Assembly: GCA_026991395.1 (NCBI GenBank)
Contig: JALXBP010000107.1
Location: forward strand, 1-46,157
Direction: 5' to 3'
From: Anaerolineae bacterium
Lineage (GTDB): Bacteria > Chloroflexota > Anaerolineae > B4-G1 > SLSP01
Length of the DNA: 46,157 bases
Shown here piece by piece: positions 1-9,380 of the stretch (its first letter is position 1; every line of letters begins with the position of its first letter). The translations under genes were made by a program, and so were the position numbers. The notes beneath the pieces are model-generated. The model was not told where the DNA came from and did no database searches. It saw nothing but the letters and a program-made list of their open reading frames with translations.

Positions 1-1
1 C

Positions 2-1843
2 GAGGGCTTCAGTGAGTTCTTCCTCCGCTCCGAGGACGCCCTGGACGGTCGCGATCGAGAGCTTTTCTTGTTGCTCCATAGCACCTTGCTGCAAGCCCGT
101 GAGATCCTCCGTGTGCGGAAGCAACTCGGCTCTCCATCCGCTACCACCGGACGGGACATGTCCGACATCATTGGCTCGAACGCCCCTGACTGGTGCGCCA
201 ACTACCCCCTTGAGCCGTGGATCGACTATGACCTGGCTCTGCGCTGGAGCCGTTATCTCCTCTTCGTGGAAAGCGATGCCCAACGTGCTCAAACCTTGCT
301 CGAAAAAGCACGCTTCTGGCAAGGGAGGGATGCAACGCTCATCAATCCCCTGCTCAAGGCGCAGTACAAGTTCTACCAGGCCCTTATCCTTCTTCGTGCA
401 GGAGGGGATACTCAAAAAGTTCAAGAGACTCTCCACGGTATATTACAAGTTGTAAGTGACGAAGTTCCTGCATCGTCGAAGTGCTCAAAGATCACAGAGT
501 TACTCCGTGCGTATGCCGTAAGCTACCTCGGCTACCTGGATCGACTCAAAGGAGAATATTATTCCGCCATCCATCATTACCAAGAGGCAGTGCAAAAGTT
601 TCGCCAGCTTAAACTCTCCACATTGACGACAACACTGGCCAACTTGGCTTACGCGATGACAATGGTCAGCTGGTTCCGCCGCGCCCGCCAGAACCTGGAT
701 GAAGCGCAGCATCTGGCGGAGCGACGTGGCAACAGCTATGAACTGGCCGTGATTCTCAACGTCGCTGGTATTCTGGAGGCACAGGATTCCAATTATGCGG
801 AAGGGATAAAGTACGGCGAGGAAGCCCTCAAAATACTCGAAGATAATAACCTTGAAGCCCCCTTCCTCCGCGCACTCATCCATACCAATCTCGCCCGCGC
901 CTACCGCTACGCGTGGAACAGAAAAGTCTCTCAGGAACGCTGGCATGAAAAATCAACCTGGACAAAGACGCTCTGGCCTGCCTATGACCATATTCGTCAG
1001 GCTCTGACTTTCAAACAGCCTTTATCCTACTACCTCGCTGAACGCTGGGGTGAACGGGGATGCATTGCCCGTGAAATGGCATGGCTCTATCGGAAATGGC
1101 AGGATATGCGGCGTGTGCTCACAACTACATTGATAGAAGAGGAGATAGAGGCCTTTCAGCAATCGAACGAGCAAGCCGATCGATACCTGATGGCCACCGC
1201 AGGCGTTATGAGCACTCCGGAGGACAAGCCGCCTGTGGACCTGCCGGAAGGGCTGGAAATCTGGAAAGAGCGTGGTTGGCGGCGCATCGAGAAGCTCGGA
1301 GGAGACCCCTACCTGCCCGCACTTGCCCTCACAAATCTTGGCTGGCACTGGCACTATCAACGAAGGGCAAAGGAGCGGCTTCAGGCTATCTACGAACTGG
1401 TCTATGCCCTCATCCCCGAGGCCTACCATCTTCCCGAGCCGAAAAGGAAGCGCCAGCATGCCCATATTATGCTCTGGAGCGTGCTCGGCAAGGTTGAAAT
1501 GCTCCTCTTCCACAGTGCCCTGCGCGGATGGTGGAAATATTCCCAAGCAGAACGCGAGAGGATCATCAGGGACAACATCGGGCATGTCATTTACGCCTTG
1601 GAATATGTCCATATGATGGGGGAAAACCACTATGACATGCGCCGTGCTGAAGAGGGGCTTAATAACTTGCTCCTCAGCATCGAAGGGTGGGAGGATGAAC
1701 TGCTCCCTCTGCTCTATCAGTACGGGCGAGAATTTATCGAGAACCATCAGCTCCAGTATTCCTACTGGCGCAATGACGTGGACGGTGTAGCTTTTATGCA
1801 ATGGCTCGATGAACGTTTTGGTTCCTATTATCCAATGGAATAG
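2..1843 (+). CDS. TPR-type helical repeat protein, 5'-truncated by the window edge
   Basis: The frame is open from the left edge to the TAG at 1841-1843, giving at least 613 residues, so the true start lies outside the window; the TTG at 68 is only the first start-like codon inside. The visible part is almost entirely alpha-helical. It has TPR-like helix pairs, for example the segment containing YLGYLDRLKGEYYSAIHHY and the next containing ANLAYAMTMVSWFRRARQNL. No catalytic motif, signal peptide or membrane segment is visible. The missing N-terminus could carry an ATPase or DNA-binding domain, as in STAND-type TPR regulators, but that is inference. The stop lies 15 nt before the radical SAM gene, so the two are probably co-transcribed. 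Base composition is clearly lower in G+C than the rest of the window (about 42% in bases 541-600 by hand count), which suggests separate ancestry. Confidence 0.75.
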   Translation, partial: EGFSEFFLRSEDALDGRDRELFLLLHSTLLQAREILRVRKQLGSPSATTGRDMSDIIGSNAPDWCANYPLEPWIDYDLALRWSRYLLFVESDAQRAQTLLEKARFWQGRDATLINPLLKAQYKFYQALILLRAGGDTQKVQETLHGILQVVSDEVPASSKCSKITELLRAYAVSYLGYLDRLKGEYYSAIHHYQEAVQKFRQLKLSTLTTTLANLAYAMTMVSWFRRARQNLDEAQHLAERRGNSYELAVILNVAGILEAQDSNYAEGIKYGEEALKILEDNNLEAPFLRALIHTNLARAYRYAWNRKVSQERWHEKSTWTKTLWPAYDHIRQALTFKQPLSYYLAERWGERGCIAREMAWLYRKWQDMRRVLTTTLIEEEIEAFQQSNEQADRYLMATAGVMSTPEDKPPVDLPEGLEIWKERGWRRIEKLGGDPYLPALALTNLGWHWHYQRRAKERLQAIYELVYALIPEAYHLPEPKRKRQHAHIMLWSVLGKVEMLLFHSALRGWWKYSQAERERIIRDNIGHVIYALEYVHMMGENHYDMRRAEEGLNNLLLSIEGWEDELLPLLYQYGREFIENHQLQYSYWRNDVDGVAFMQWLDERFGSYYPME

Positions 1844-1858
1844 AGGTCGGTAACGGCC

Positions 1859-3313
1859 ATGCAGAGGCCTGAAATTCTCTTCCAGATAGAGGCCCACAGG
1901 TCTATAGACTGCGACTGCGCCTGCGGCACGCCTTATCCCGCCTCGAGCACTTCTCCGCCGCCGCTATCAGGCATGTGGCAAGCCAGGCAGCCCGCCCTCA
2001 CGCAGTCCATCGAGCGCGGCGCATGGCGGGCCTATTACGTCCCCACGGCAACGACCCCCGTCACGGTCATGAACGCGGCCGCACAGCGCCTGTGGTCGGC
2101 GCTCTCCGAACCACGCAGCGTGGCGGAGCTGGCTTCCCTCTTCGACCTTCCTCGCACGGACGTGGAGGCCCCGCTGGCGACCATGGCCCGCGTGGGCCTC
2201 ATCCGCCCGTGGGAAGCCGTCGAGATCGCGCCCCCTCTCGAGCCGCAGCCCACAACGTTGACCGCCTGGCTCTATCTCACCCAGCAATGCAACCTCCGCT
2301 GCCCCTACTGCTATGTGCCGCATCGTAACGCCTCGATGGACGAAGCCACGGCCCGCGCCGCCATCGCCAAACTGACGGAGATGACTAAGCGCCATGGGTA
2401 CCGCCGCATCAAGATCAAATATGCCGGGGGCGAGCCAACGCTTCGCTTCGACCTCATCCGCACGATACAGTCCGCCCTGACCGAGCAGAGCCGGGCGGCG
2501 GGGCTGGAAGCGGAGAGCGTCGTCCTCACCAACGGGACGACCTGGAACGAAGAGCGGCTCGACTTCATCGCCGAGCACGGCATCCACATGGCCATCTCCC
2601 TCGATGGCGGAGCCGAGGCCCATAACCGCCTGCGGGCCTTCCCTAATGGCCGGAGCAGCTACGAGAAGGTGCTGTGGACCATCGAGAAAGCTCTCGAACG
2701 CGGGATAGAGATCACCCTCTCGCTCACCATCACAGCCTGGAATCTGGACGGCGTCAGTGATGTCGTGCGTCTGGCGATGGAAAAGGCCCTCCCCTTCAAT
2801 CTGAATTTCGTCCGCGAGAGGCAGCCCCAACCTTGGGTACCGGAGGCCGAGGCGCTGGCGCAAGCCCTGCACTCGGCCTTCCGCGTTATGGAACAGCACA
2901 TCGCCACCTACCCCCACCCGCTGACCGCCAGCTTCGACCGCGCCCGCTTCGACTTCCCTCACACGCACACCTGCGCCGCCGGAAGGGACTACATCGCCAT
3001 CCTGCCCGATGGACGCATTGCGCCCTGCCATATGGAAACGGCGAATCCACTCAGCACCATCGAGGCCACAGACCCGCTCGCGGAGGTGCGACGGCGAAGC
3101 AAGGCGACCTTCGCCCCTGCCGTGGACGAGCTGCCCGATTGCGCAACGTGCCCCTGGCGCTACGCTTGTGGCGGGGGATGTCCCCTCCTGCGAGGTACGG
3201 AGGCCCACCGCCGCTACTGTCGCATCTATCGCCGCTTCTATCCAGAACTCATCCGTCTGGAAGGCCTACGGCTCCTGTACCGGCACCGGAAAAGCCCCTT
3301 CTCCATCGACTGA
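1859..3313 (+). CDS. Radical SAM/SPASM protein with N-terminal PqqD-like domain and Cys-rich extension
   Basis: 484 residues. Residues about 45-125 resemble a PqqD-type RiPP recognition domain (motif VMNAAAQRLW followed by a winged-helix-like stretch). The radical SAM core starts near residue 135 and has the Cx3Cx2C cluster motif CNLRCPYC (Cys144, 148, 151), then a GGEPTLR motif. The C-terminal 110 residues hold SPASM-type cysteines (CATCPW, ACGGGC, YC) expected to bind one or two auxiliary [4Fe-4S] clusters. Family knowledge: such proteins modify peptides post-translationally, as in PqqE and sactipeptide maturases. Start choice: ATG 1859 has AGAGG 12 nt upstream, whereas the internal ATG at 1973 has no SD. 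The longer form adds about 38 residues containing Cys18-x-Cys20-x-Cys22 and a Ser/Pro-rich stretch. No separate precursor peptide gene was seen nearby. Confidence 0.85.
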   Translation: MQRPEILFQIEAHRSIDCDCACGTPYPASSTSPPPLSGMWQARQPALTQSIERGAWRAYYVPTATTPVTVMNAAAQRLWSALSEPRSVAELASLFDLPRTDVEAPLATMARVGLIRPWEAVEIAPPLEPQPTTLTAWLYLTQQCNLRCPYCYVPHRNASMDEATARAAIAKLTEMTKRHGYRRIKIKYAGGEPTLRFDLIRTIQSALTEQSRAAGLEAESVVLTNGTTWNEERLDFIAEHGIHMAISLDGGAEAHNRLRAFPNGRSSYEKVLWTIEKALERGIEITLSLTITAWNLDGVSDVVRLAMEKALPFNLNFVRERQPQPWVPEAEALAQALHSAFRVMEQHIATYPHPLTASFDRARFDFPHTHTCAAGRDYIAILPDGRIAPCHMETANPLSTIEATDPLAEVRRRSKATFAPAVDELPDCATCPWRYACGGGCPLLRGTEAHRRYCRIYRRFYPELIRLEGLRLLYRHRKSPFSID

Positions 3314-3325
3314 TGCTCCGCCCCG

Positions 3326-3353
3326 GCGGCCTGCTTTTTCGAAGGCAGGCCGC
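3326..3353. terminator. Inverted repeat between convergent genes
   Basis: A perfect 9-bp inverted repeat (GCGGCCTGC / GCAGGCCGC) with a 10-nt loop sits between the stop of the radical SAM gene and the stop of the convergent lyase gene. It lacks a long T-run after either arm, so it is a plausible but not ideal bidirectional terminator. Confidence 0.5.
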
Positions 3354-3367
3354 TTCCTACGCCACGC

Positions 3368-4900
3368 TCACGCGGGAACGGCCTCCACCAGAGCGCCCTC
3401 CGTCACCAGCTTGCGCGCCTGCTCGATGAGGGGGGCCAGAGGGCGGTCGTGCTCCAGGAAGGGGATCGTCTCACGCACGACGGCATAAGCCCGCGCCGTC
3501 CCCGCGCCGAGCACGGCGGAGGTGCCCAGTTGCTCGCGGCGGAAGTCGATCCCCTGCGCGGCGGCAAGCAGCTCGATGGCGATGATCGTCTCCACACTCT
3601 CGATGACGGCCAGGGTGTGATGCGCGGCATTCGTCGCCATGCTCACGTGATCCTCGGTGTTGGCGGAGGTGGGGATCGTGTCGGCGGTGGAGGGATGGGC
3701 GAGCACCTTGTTGCGCGAAGCGAGCGAGGCGGCGGTGTACTGTGCCAGCATGAAGCCGCTTTCCAGCCCGCCGTGGCGGGTGAGGAAAGGCGGCAGACCG
3801 TTGCTCAGGCTCTCATCCACGAGGCGGGCAATGCGCCGCTCACTGATGTTGCCCAGTTCGACCAGGCCGAGCTTGAGGTAGTCCAGCGCCAGGCCGATCG
3901 GCTCGGCGTGGAAGTTGCCGCCGGAGAGGACGACCGGCTCCTCCCCCTCGAAGAAGATGAGCGGATTGTCCGTTACCGCGTTCAACTCGATCTCCAGCGC
4001 CCAGCGGGCGTAGGCGACGGTATCGCGGATGGCCCCGTGCACCTGGGGGATGCAGCGCAGACTGTAGGCATCCTGAATGTCGCGCGGATCGCGCGGGCGG
4101 AGGAAGGTGCTCCCCTGCAGCAGACGACGGATGAAGGCCGCCGCCTCGACCTGGCGGGGATGGGGGCGGACCAGGTGAATCCGCTCGTCGAAGGCATCGG
4201 GCGTGCCGCGCAGGGCCTCCAACGTCATCGCGCCGACGATATCCGCCGTGCGGATGAGCCGTTCGGCGCGGAGCGTCGCCAGCGTGCCTAACGCCGTCGT
4301 AACCGCCGTCCCGTTGATCAGCGCCAGCCCCTCCTTCGCCCGAAGCTCCACCGGCTCCAGCCCGGCGCGGCGCAGCGCCTCACCGCCGGGCAAGCGCTCG
4401 CCGCGGTAGAAGGCCTCGCCCTCGCCGATGAGGACACAGGCCAGGTGCGCCAGCGGGGCCAGATCGCCGCTCGCGCCCACCGAGCCGTAGGCGGGGATGC
4501 AGGGGACGAGATCGTGGCGCAGCAGGTCGAGGAGGCGCTGCACCACCTGCGGACGGATGCCGGAGTAGCCCATCGCCAACGTGTTGGCCCGCACGGCGAT
4601 GACGGCGCGCACCGCCTCGCGCCCCAGCAGCGGCCCAACGCCGGAGGCGTGGCTGAGGACGAGGTTGCGCTGGAGCGCGGCCACCTCGTGCGGCGGGATG
4701 ATCCGCCCCTTGAAGGCCCCGAAGCCCGTCGTGATGCCGTAGGCGATCTCGCCGCGGGCCAGCAGGCGCTCGACGCCCCGCCGCGAACGCGCCATCGCCG
4801 CTACCGCCTCCGGTGCGAGCGTCGCCGTCGCCCCCGTTGCGATCGCGGCCACCTCCTCCATCGTCAGATGCTCACCGGTAATCTGAATCGTATGCCCCAT
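3368..4900 (-). CDS. hutH: Histidine ammonia-lyase (MIO-containing aromatic amino-acid lyase)
   Basis: 510 residues from ATG 4900, the usual length for HutH (about 500-510). It deaminates histidine to urocanate in the cytoplasm. The MIO-forming triad Ala-Ser-Gly is at residues 143-145 in [11 protein letters not shown]. Other HAL landmarks are Tyr54 in YGITTGFG, Ser83-His84 in LVLSH (the His/Phe/Tyr selectivity position, His type), Asn196 in LINGT, the QDAYSLRC motif, GGNFHA, Met384 in SGFM and Glu416 in TEDHVSM (equivalent to Glu414 of the Pseudomonas enzyme, from memory). All catalytic positions look intact. An AGGAGGG sits directly upstream of two consecutive ATGs (4903 and 4900); spacing favours the second. 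No hutU, hutI or hutG lies in the window, so either histidine degradation is encoded elsewhere or the lyase has another use. Confidence 0.88.
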   Translation of the reverse strand: MGHTIQITGEHLTMEEVAAIATGATATLAPEAVAAMARSRRGVERLLARGEIAYGITTGFGAFKGRIIPPHEVAALQRNLVLSHASGVGPLLGREAVRAVIAVRANTLAMGYSGIRPQVVQRLLDLLRHDLVPCIPAYGSVGASGDLAPLAHLACVLIGEGEAFYRGERLPGGEALRRAGLEPVELRAKEGLALINGTAVTTALGTLATLRAERLIRTADIVGAMTLEALRGTPDAFDERIHLVRPHPRQVEAAAFIRRLLQGSTFLRPRDPRDIQDAYSLRCIPQVHGAIRDTVAYARWALEIELNAVTDNPLIFFEGEEPVVLSGGNFHAEPIGLALDYLKLGLVELGNISERRIARLVDESLSNGLPPFLTRHGGLESGFMLAQYTAASLASRNKVLAHPSTADTIPTSANTEDHVSMATNAAHHTLAVIESVETIIAIELLAAAQGIDFRREQLGTSAVLGAGTARAYAVVRETIPFLEHDRPLAPLIEQARKLVTEGALVEAVPA

Positions 4901-5054
4901 CATCCCTCCTGCTGTGGTCGATGTGAACGCTTCCGTCACGCCGCCGTCGGCTTCCGCGGACGGCCCACGCGCCATGCTACGCAGCACGAGCGGCGTGGCA
5001 AGTCCCGCCCGCCGCTTTTTGACGGGATTTTTAGCAAACTCGATGCGCGAGCGC

Positions 5055-5083
5055 TTGACAAATCCCGCCCTCCATGCTATCAT
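5055..5083 (+). promoter_or_regulatory. sigma70-type promoter of groES-groEL
   Basis: TTGACA at 5055-5060 and TATCAT at 5078-5083 with a 17-nt spacer, about 70 nt upstream of groES. Just upstream, TTAGCAAACTC (5031-5041) and GAGCGCTT (5049-5056) look like a degenerate CIRCE operator overlapping the -35; the arms are imperfect, so HrcA control is only possible. Confidence 0.75.
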
Positions 5084-5152
5084 CAGCGTGGATTTTGGCA
5101 GTCCAACCCACCGATTGCCAACAAACCAGATCAACAGCTATGGAGGTACAGG

Positions 5153-5461
5153 ATGAGCGTGAAGATTCGTCCCTTGGGTGACCGCATCTTGGTCGAACCG
5201 ATCGAAGAGGAAGAGGTTACCATCGCAGGCGGCAAGCTGGTACTCCCCGACACCGCCAAGGAAAAACCCCAGCAGGGCAAGGTCCTCGCCATCGGCCCGG
5301 ATATCATCACCGAGGATGAGGACGGCAACATCGTCGGCCCGAAAGTGGGCGACATCGTCATCTACGCCAAGTACGCCGGCACCACCTTCAAGACGGCGGA
5401 AGGCAAGGAATGGCTGATTCTGCGCGAGGACGACATCCTCGGCATCGTCGAGAACGACTAA
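5153..5461 (+). CDS. groES: Co-chaperonin GroES (Cpn10)
   Basis: 102 residues beginning [16 protein letters not shown], a standard GroES N-terminus, with the mobile-loop region ([19 protein letters not shown]) and a C-terminal beta-strand ending ILGIVEND. Heptameric lid of GroEL in ATP-dependent protein folding in the cytosol. The start is ATG 5153 with GGAGG at 5142-5146, 6 nt upstream; the same frame is open much further upstream but antisense to the lyase gene, and that part is not coding. groEL follows after 23 nt, so the two form the usual operon. Confidence 0.97.
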   Translation: MSVKIRPLGDRILVEPIEEEEVTIAGGKLVLPDTAKEKPQQGKVLAIGPDIITEDEDGNIVGPKVGDIVIYAKYAGTTFKTAEGKEWLILREDDILGIVEND

Positions 5462-5484
5462 TCCCTGAGTGAGGAGGCAGAAGG

Positions 5485-7128
5485 ATGGCTAAGCAGTTAT
5501 TGTTCGGTACCGAAGCACGTGCTGCGTTGAAGCGCGGTATGGACGTGATGGCCAAGGCCGTCATCACCACCCTGGGCCCGAAGGGGCGCAACGTCGCGCT
5601 GGACAAGAAATGGGGTTCGCCCACCATCACCCACGACGGGGTTACGGTGGCGAAGGAGATCGAACTGAAGGACCCCTTCGAGAATATGGGGGCGCAGTTG
5701 CTCAAGGAAGCAGCGACGAAGACGAACGACATCGCCGGTGACGGCACGACGACGGCGACGCTGCTCGCCCACATCCTCATCGAGGAGGGGATGAAGAACG
5801 TTGCCGCGGGCGCGAACCCGATGCTCCTCAAGAAGGGCATCCTCGCCGCGGCGGAAAAGGTCGCTGCGGCCATCAAGGAGGCGGCGATCGAGGTCGCCAC
5901 GAAGGAAGACATCGCCAACGTGGCCTCCATCTCCGCCCAGGATCGCGCCATCGGTGAGTTGATCGCCGAGGTGATGGAGAAGGTCGGCAAGGACGGCGTC
6001 ATCACCGTCGAGGAGTCCAAGGGTCTGGAGTTCGAGACCGAGTACGTCGAGGGTATGCAGTTCGACCGCGGCTACATCAGCCCCTACTTCGTCACCAACG
6101 CGGAGACGATGGAAGCGGTCATCGAGGAGCCGTACATCCTCATCCACGACAAGAAGATCTCCGCCGCGCAGGACCTGGTGCCGATCCTGGAGAAGCTGGT
6201 GCAGCAGGGCGCGCGCAACCTGGTGATCATCGCCGAGGACGTGGACGGCGAGGCGCTCGCCACGCTGGTCGTCAACAAGCTGCGCGGTCTGCTCAACGTG
6301 CTGGCCGTCAAGGCCCCCGGCTTCGGCGACCGGCGCAAGGCGATGCTCCAGGATATCGCCATCCTCACCGGCGGGCACGTCATCACCGAGGAGGAAGGGC
6401 GCAAGCTGGATAGCGCCACGCTGGCCGACCTCGGTCGCGCCGACAAGGTCGTTTCCACCAAGGACGAGACGACGATCGTCGGCGGGCGCGGCGATGAGGC
6501 GATGATCAAGGCACGCATCGAGCAGATCAAGGCCGAGATCGAGCGCTCCACCTCCGACTACGACCGCGAGAAGCTCCAGGAGCGGCTGGCGAAGCTGGCC
6601 GGGGGCGTGGCGATCATCCGCGTCGGGGCGGCGACGGAGACCGAGCTGAAGGAGAAGAAGCACCGCGTCGAGGACGCCCTTTCCGCAACCCGCGCTGCGG
6701 TCGAGGAGGGCATCGTCCCCGGTGGCGGCGTGGCCCTGCTCAACGCCCGCAAGGCCCTCGACGGCATGAAGATGGACTACGCCGACGAGCAGACCGGCGT
6801 CACCATCCTGCGCAAGGCCCTGGAGATGCCCGTGCGCAAGATCGCGGAGAACGCAGGAATGGACGGCGCGGTCATCCTCGCCGACGTGCTGCGCAAGCAG
6901 GCGGAAGAGGGCAACGACCACATCGGCTACGACGTCATCACCGGCAAGTTCGAGGATATGGTGAAGGCGGGCATCATCGATCCGGCCAAGGTGACGAAGG
7001 GCGCGCTGCTCAACGCGGCCTCCGTGGCGGCGATGGTGCTCAGCACCGAGGCGCTCATCACCGACATCCCGGAGCCGGAGAAACCGGCAGCGCCGGGCGC
7101 GGAGATGGGCGGCGGGATGGGCTTCTAA
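5485..7128 (+). CDS. groEL: Chaperonin GroEL (Cpn60)
   Basis: 547 residues, typical length. Recognisable segments are [14 protein letters not shown], the ATP-binding AGDGTTTAT near residue 85, the signature [15 protein letters not shown] near residue 405, and the GGM-type tail (GGGMGF). Forms the tetradecameric folding chamber with GroES. A clear SD (GAGGAGG) precedes ATG 5485. A strong intrinsic terminator follows the stop. Val-Thr codon pairs here often use GTC/GTG (for example at about 6085, 6799 and 6989), unlike most neighbouring genes, which use GTA/GTT before Thr; highly expressed codon choice may explain this. Confidence 0.98.
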   Translation: MAKQLLFGTEARAALKRGMDVMAKAVITTLGPKGRNVALDKKWGSPTITHDGVTVAKEIELKDPFENMGAQLLKEAATKTNDIAGDGTTTATLLAHILIEEGMKNVAAGANPMLLKKGILAAAEKVAAAIKEAAIEVATKEDIANVASISAQDRAIGELIAEVMEKVGKDGVITVEESKGLEFETEYVEGMQFDRGYISPYFVTNAETMEAVIEEPYILIHDKKISAAQDLVPILEKLVQQGARNLVIIAEDVDGEALATLVVNKLRGLLNVLAVKAPGFGDRRKAMLQDIAILTGGHVITEEEGRKLDSATLADLGRADKVVSTKDETTIVGGRGDEAMIKARIEQIKAEIERSTSDYDREKLQERLAKLAGGVAIIRVGAATETELKEKKHRVEDALSATRAAVEEGIVPGGGVALLNARKALDGMKMDYADEQTGVTILRKALEMPVRKIAENAGMDGAVILADVLRKQAEEGNDHIGYDVITGKFEDMVKAGIIDPAKVTKGALLNAASVAAMVLSTEALITDIPEPEKPAAPGAEMGGGMGF

Positions 7129-7152
7129 GCTCCCGTACTTCCCGATAGCACG

Positions 7153-7186
7153 AACGCCGACGGGCGGATAACCCGTCGGCGTTTTT
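7153..7186 (+). terminator. Intrinsic terminator of groESL
   Basis: Perfect 12-bp stem (AACGCCGACGGG / CCCGTCGGCGTT) with a 7-nt loop, followed by T residues (TTTTT counting the end of the stem). It lies 25 nt after the groEL stop and also faces the end of the convergent gltD-like gene. Confidence 0.9.
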
Positions 7187-7203
7187 GCATCCGGAACGAA
7201 CGC

Positions 7204-8634
7204 TCAGCCCTCGCCGCGGAGGTAAGCATCCATCGCCTGGGCGACCTTGCGGGCATCGGCGACGGCGGGGGCGACGAGAGAAGCCCCGCGCACCAGATCG
7301 CCCGCGGCGAAGAGGCCGGGGACGCTCGTGCGTCCCGTCTCCTGCGACTCGACCTTGGGCGATCCCCAGCGCTCCAGTTCGAGGCCGGGAATCTGCTCCA
7401 GCGCGGAGGGATCGGGGCGGAAGCCCAACGCCAGCACGACGTCATCCACCTCGACGGTGAACTCCGAGCCGGGGATGGGGACCGGACGGCGGCGACCGCT
7501 CTCATCCGGCTCGCCAAGCTCCATCCGCTGGTAGACGATGGCCTTCAGCCGCCCCTGCTCGTCGCCGAGGAAGCGGACGGGGCTGGCCTGCCAGACGAAG
7601 CGACCGCCCTCCTCCAGCGCGTGGCGGTAGTCCTCGGCGTGGGCGGGCATCTCCGCCTCGCTGCGGCGGTAGTAGCAGGTCGCCTCCGTCACGCCGGGGA
7701 GGCGCACCGCCGTGCGGATGCAGTCCATCGCCGTGTCACCGCCGCCGAGGACGTGAATGCGCGGCCCGAAGGGCTTCTCCTCCTGCCATTCGGGGGGCAG
7801 AATCTCGAAGGGGAGGTTGGCGCGGGAGAGAAACTCCAGCGCCAGGTGGACGCCCTTCAGCTCCACGCCGGGGATGCGCGGGACGACGGGACGATGGGCG
7901 CCCATCCCCAAGAAGATGGCGTCATAGTCGGCCAGAAGCTGCTCGAAGGTGATGGCCTTGCCCACATCGACGCCGCAGCGGAACTCGACCCCCAGGGCCT
8001 CCAGCCAAGCGATCTTGCGCTCGACGCGCTTCTTGTCCAGCTTGAAGTTGGGGATGCCGTAGAGGAGCAGGCCGCCCGGACGGGGATGGCGCTCGAAGAC
8101 GACGACCTCGTGCCCGGCGATGGTGAGCAGCTCGGCCACGGTCAGACCGGCGGGGCCGCTCCCGATGACGGCGACCTTCTTGCCGCTCGGAGGGGCCTTC
8201 TCCGGCAGCGGCTCGCCGTCCTGCTCGACACGGGCGGCGTTGATGAAGGTCTCCAGCCGCCGCGTGTTGATCGGCTTGCCCGCCTTGTTGAGGACGCAGG
8301 CATCCTGGCAGAAGGTCTGCGGGCAGAGCATGCCGCAGATTTCCGGCAGGGTGCTGGTGCGGCGGTAGACCTCCGCCGCGCCGACGACGTCGCCCTGCTC
8401 CAGCAGCCACAGGGCCGCGGGGATGTCGTTGTGGATGGGGCACGCTTTCTGACAAGGCGCGGTGGGGCACTGCAGGCAGCGCGAAGCCTCCAAAACGGCC
8501 TCCTCCATCGAGTAGAGGACGAGGATTTCGTCGAAATCGCGCACGCGCTCCTCCGGCGGACGTTCCGGCGTTGGGACGGGCGCCATCTTCATCCGCGCCT
8601 TGCGATCGACTTTGGGACGGTTGGATTTGGGCAT
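7204..8634 (-). CDS. GltD-like NAD(P)-dependent FAD/Fe-S oxidoreductase
   Basis: 476 residues with the architecture of the glutamate synthase small subunit and relatives (NfnB, DpyD N-terminal half, SudA). The N-terminal 110 residues carry two cysteine clusters (CLQCPTAPCQKACP and CGMLCPQTFCQDAC) typical for two [4Fe-4S] centres. A dinucleotide motif VIGSGPAGL binds FAD and a second, VLGGGDTAMD, binds NAD(P)H; the C-terminal GLFAAGDLV is the usual FAD contact. It moves electrons between NADPH and an unknown partner. No large glutamate synthase subunit lies beside it, so the partner is unassigned and I do not give the gltD symbol. AGGAGG sits 6 nt before ATG 8634. It is the last gene of a minus-strand group with deoC and lepB, 68 nt after deoC. 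Confidence 0.85.
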   Translation of the reverse strand: MPKSNRPKVDRKARMKMAPVPTPERPPEERVRDFDEILVLYSMEEAVLEASRCLQCPTAPCQKACPIHNDIPAALWLLEQGDVVGAAEVYRRTSTLPEICGMLCPQTFCQDACVLNKAGKPINTRRLETFINAARVEQDGEPLPEKAPPSGKKVAVIGSGPAGLTVAELLTIAGHEVVVFERHPRPGGLLLYGIPNFKLDKKRVERKIAWLEALGVEFRCGVDVGKAITFEQLLADYDAIFLGMGAHRPVVPRIPGVELKGVHLALEFLSRANLPFEILPPEWQEEKPFGPRIHVLGGGDTAMDCIRTAVRLPGVTEATCYYRRSEAEMPAHAEDYRHALEEGGRFVWQASPVRFLGDEQGRLKAIVYQRMELGEPDESGRRRPVPIPGSEFTVEVDDVVLALGFRPDPSALEQIPGLELERWGSPKVESQETGRTSVPGLFAAGDLVRGASLVAPAVADARKVAQAMDAYLRGEG

Positions 8635-8702
8635 CTTGACCTCCTGAATCTGAGAATCGGTACCGTATGCGCTACGGGAAGATTCGCCTCGTCGAGGGGC
8701 GG

Positions 8703-9368
8703 TTACGGCTCGGCCCCCGCGATGATCTGCAGGCTACGGCTGGCCCCGATGCGGGTCGCCCCCGCCTCGATCATCGCCATCGCCTCCTCGTAGGTGTGGA
8801 TGCCGCCCGCCGCCTTCACCCCCATCTCCGGCCCGACGGTGCGCCGCATCAGCGCCACGTCCTCGACTTTGGCGCCGCTCCTGGCGAAGCCGGTGGAGGT
8901 CTTGACGAAGTCGGCGCCCGCCTCTTTCGCCAGACGACAGGCCCGCACCTTCTCCTCGTCGGTGAGCAAGGCCGCCTCGATGATCACCTTCAGGTGCGCG
9001 TCCTCGGCGTGGCAGACGGCGGCGACGGCGGCGATGTCGCCCTTCACCGCCTCATCCTCGCCCGCCTTGAGCAGGCCGATGGGCAGCACCATATCGATCT
9101 CGCCCGCGCCCTCGGCGATAGCCAACTGCGTCTCGCAGACCTTGACGGCGGTCGGCGTCGCACCCAGGGGGAAGCCGACGACGGTGCAGACGCCCACGTC
9201 GCTGCCGCGCAGCTTTTCCGCCGCCAGGGGGACGTAGACGGGGTTGACGCAGACGGTGGCGAAGTGGTAGGTCAACGCCTCCTCGCAGAGTTGCTCGATC
9301 TGCTGCGGCGTCGCCTCCGGCTTGAGCAGGGTGTGATCGATCATCCGCGCCAATTGCGCTCGCTTCAT
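8703..9368 (-). CDS. deoC: Deoxyribose-phosphate aldolase
   Basis: 221 residues, typical for the bacterial DeoC class I aldolase. It cleaves 2-deoxyribose-5-phosphate to glyceraldehyde-3-phosphate and acetaldehyde in deoxynucleoside salvage. Landmarks are the N-terminal [11 protein letters not shown], the IDMVLPIG strand, the Schiff-base lysine in FVKTSTGF and the phosphate-binding GVKAAGGI followed by GATRIGAS. The start ATG 9368 has AGGAGG 7 nt upstream. It sits 12 nt downstream of the lepB stop and so is co-transcribed with it; the functional link between the two is not obvious. Confidence 0.96.
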   Translation of the reverse strand: MKRAQLARMIDHTLLKPEATPQQIEQLCEEALTYHFATVCVNPVYVPLAAEKLRGSDVGVCTVVGFPLGATPTAVKVCETQLAIAEGAGEIDMVLPIGLLKAGEDEAVKGDIAAVAAVCHAEDAHLKVIIEAALLTDEEKVRACRLAKEAGADFVKTSTGFARSGAKVEDVALMRRTVGPEMGVKAAGGIHTYEEAMAMIEAGATRIGASRSLQIIAGAEP

Positions 9369-9380
9369 CGTAGCACCTCC

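Noticed and set aside
3695-3730. Arg in place of Glu in the lyase ASRNK motif, first taken as loss of a catalytic residue
   Set aside because: Counting from Met384 shows the catalytic Glu414 equivalent is Glu416 in TEDHVSM, which is present; the ASRN position is not known to be catalytic.
5031-5056. A true CIRCE/HrcA operator
   Set aside because: The left arm needs a 2-nt insertion and the right arm has mismatches, so it is reported only as CIRCE-like.
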